From positions 124,001-188,000 of the forward strand of contig JBFWYG010000001.1 of assembly GCA_050186725.1 (NCBI GenBank): a stretch of DNA of 64,000 nt. Direction: 5' to 3'. The position numbers and the translations under genes were made by a program. Positions 63,246-64,000 of the stretch are shown piece after piece. This stretch comes from JADJYF01 sp050186725. Its GTDB lineage: Bacteria; Pseudomonadota; Gammaproteobacteria; Ga0077536. Each line of letters begins with the position of its first letter. Position 1 is the first letter of the stretch. The notes beneath the pieces were generated by a model. It did no database searches. It saw nothing but the letters and a program-made list of their open reading frames with translations, and was not told where the DNA came from.

Positions 63246-64000
63246 GCAGCGCTGAGGCGGCAAAGGCCGCGGACTATGACGTCGCCATCGTCGGCGCCGG
63301 ACCGAGCGGCGCGACAGCGGCCGACGATCTCGCGCGCCGTGGCTACCGCGTGCTGCTGATCGACGGCTCGACCCGCATCAAGCCCTGCGGCGGCGCCATC
63401 CCGCCGCGGCTGGTGCGCGACTTCGCCATTCCCGATCAACTGCTCAAGGCGCGCATCAAGAGCGCGCGCATCATCGCGCCCTCGGGCCGCCACGTGGACA
63501 TGCCGATCTCCGGAGGATACGTCGGCATGGTCGATCGCGACGAGTTCGACGAGTGGCTGCGCGAGCGCGCGGTCGCCAATGGCGCGACCCGTGTACGCGC
63601 GAGCTTCCGCGAATTCACCCGCGACACCGACGGTGTCGCGCGCCTGCGTCTGGTCCGCCTCGACGACCAGGCCGCGAAAGAGGTGCGTGCGCGCGTGATC
63701 ATCGGCGCCGACGGCGCCGCCTCGCCGCTCGCACGCCAGGCGATGCCGGACAGCGCGCCACCGCCGCTGGTCTACGCCTACCACGAGATCCTGCAATCGC
63801 CGCCGTCCGACGGCGCGTCCTACGACAGCGAACGCTGCGATGTGTACTACCAGGGCGGCCTGTCGCCCGACTTCTACGGCTGGGTGTTTCCCCACGGTGA
63901 GAAGCTGAGCGTCGGCACCGGCACCGCGCGCAAGGGATTTTCCATTCGCGCCGGCACCACCGCGCTGCGCGCGGTCGCCGGCCTCGACACGGTCGCCACG
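63242..64000 (+). CDS. bchP: Geranylgeranyl reductase BchP, partial (3' end outside window)
   Basis: The first 253 residues are present; the gene runs off the right edge. It reduces the geranylgeranyl tail to phytyl. The N-terminal FAD fold 'YDVAIVGAGPSGATAADDLARRGYRVLLIDGSTRIKPCGGAIPPRLVRDF' and 'VGMVDRDEFDEWLRERA' and 'FYGWVFPHGEKLSVGTGT' are typical. ATG 63242 overlaps the previous stop codon. Its order after bchG and the PucC-like gene is conserved. Confidence 0.95.
   Translation, partial: MSSAEAAKAADYDVAIVGAGPSGATAADDLARRGYRVLLIDGSTRIKPCGGAIPPRLVRDFAIPDQLLKARIKSARIIAPSGRHVDMPISGGYVGMVDRDEFDEWLRERAVANGATRVRASFREFTRDTDGVARLRLVRLDDQAAKEVRARVIIGADGAASPLARQAMPDSAPPPLVYAYHEILQSPPSDGASYDSERCDVYYQGGLSPDFYGWVFPHGEKLSVGTGTARKGFSIRAGTTALRAVAGLDTVAT

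Overview
The window is GC-rich DNA from what looks like a gammaproteobacterium. The left third holds housekeeping genes in arrangements known from that class: rng-yhdP as neighbours, nudJ overlapping mnmA, then tldD and acnA. The right two thirds are an almost complete photosynthesis gene cluster (PGC) for a type-II reaction centre and bacteriochlorophyll a. The only ring-E cyclase visible is the oxygen-dependent AcsF. No bchE, pucBA (LH2), pufX, crtA or bchJ is present here. The simplest reading is an aerobic anoxygenic phototroph with a core RC-LH1 complex, a tetraheme cytochrome and spirilloxanthin-type carotenoids. Genus cannot be read from the sequence.

Layout. 1-8.6 kb: start of an alaC-type aminotransferase (-), a GGDEF/EAL c-di-GMP protein (+), tldD (+), a tandemly duplicated REP-like palindrome, a luciferase-like flavin oxidoreductase (+), then a GlgC-like protein with a degraded active site followed by glcD (both -). 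8.7-18.5 kb: rng-yhdP, nudJ-mnmA and acnA (+). 18.6-24.1 kb is a regulatory block at the PGC edge: a CBS-domain protein, ppsR copy 1 (-), a bacteriophytochrome kinase with its FixJ-type regulator (+), and a small ribbon-helix-helix-like protein. 24.1-32.8 kb (-): bchCXYZ-pufQBALMC. 32.8-37.5 kb: crtEF (-) divergent from crtDC (+). 37.4-58.2 kb (-): one very tight run of 19 genes, bchFNBHLM-lhaA-puhABC-acsF-puhE-bchIDO-crtIB plus two unrecognised small membrane proteins, with no gap above 36 bases. 58.4-64 kb (+): aerR-ppsR copy 2, then bchG, a PucC-family gene and bchP, which runs off the end.

How it fits together. BchI/D/H with BchO insert magnesium; BchM and AcsF make protochlorophyllide; BchL/N/B and BchX/Y/Z reduce the ring; BchF and BchC modify the side chains; BchG and BchP attach and reduce the tail. 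CrtE/B/I/C/D/F make the carotenoid. PufBALMC and PuhA are the structural proteins, and LhaA, PuhB, PuhC, PuhE and PufQ assist assembly or pigment supply. Sites matching the PpsR/CrtJ operator (TGT-N12-ACA), perfect or with one mismatch, occur at four AT-rich control regions: bchC, crtE/crtD, bchF/aerR and bchG. With two PpsR homologues, a bacteriophytochrome two-component pair and a B12-binding AerR, the cluster seems built to combine red/far-red, blue-light/cobalamin and redox inputs.
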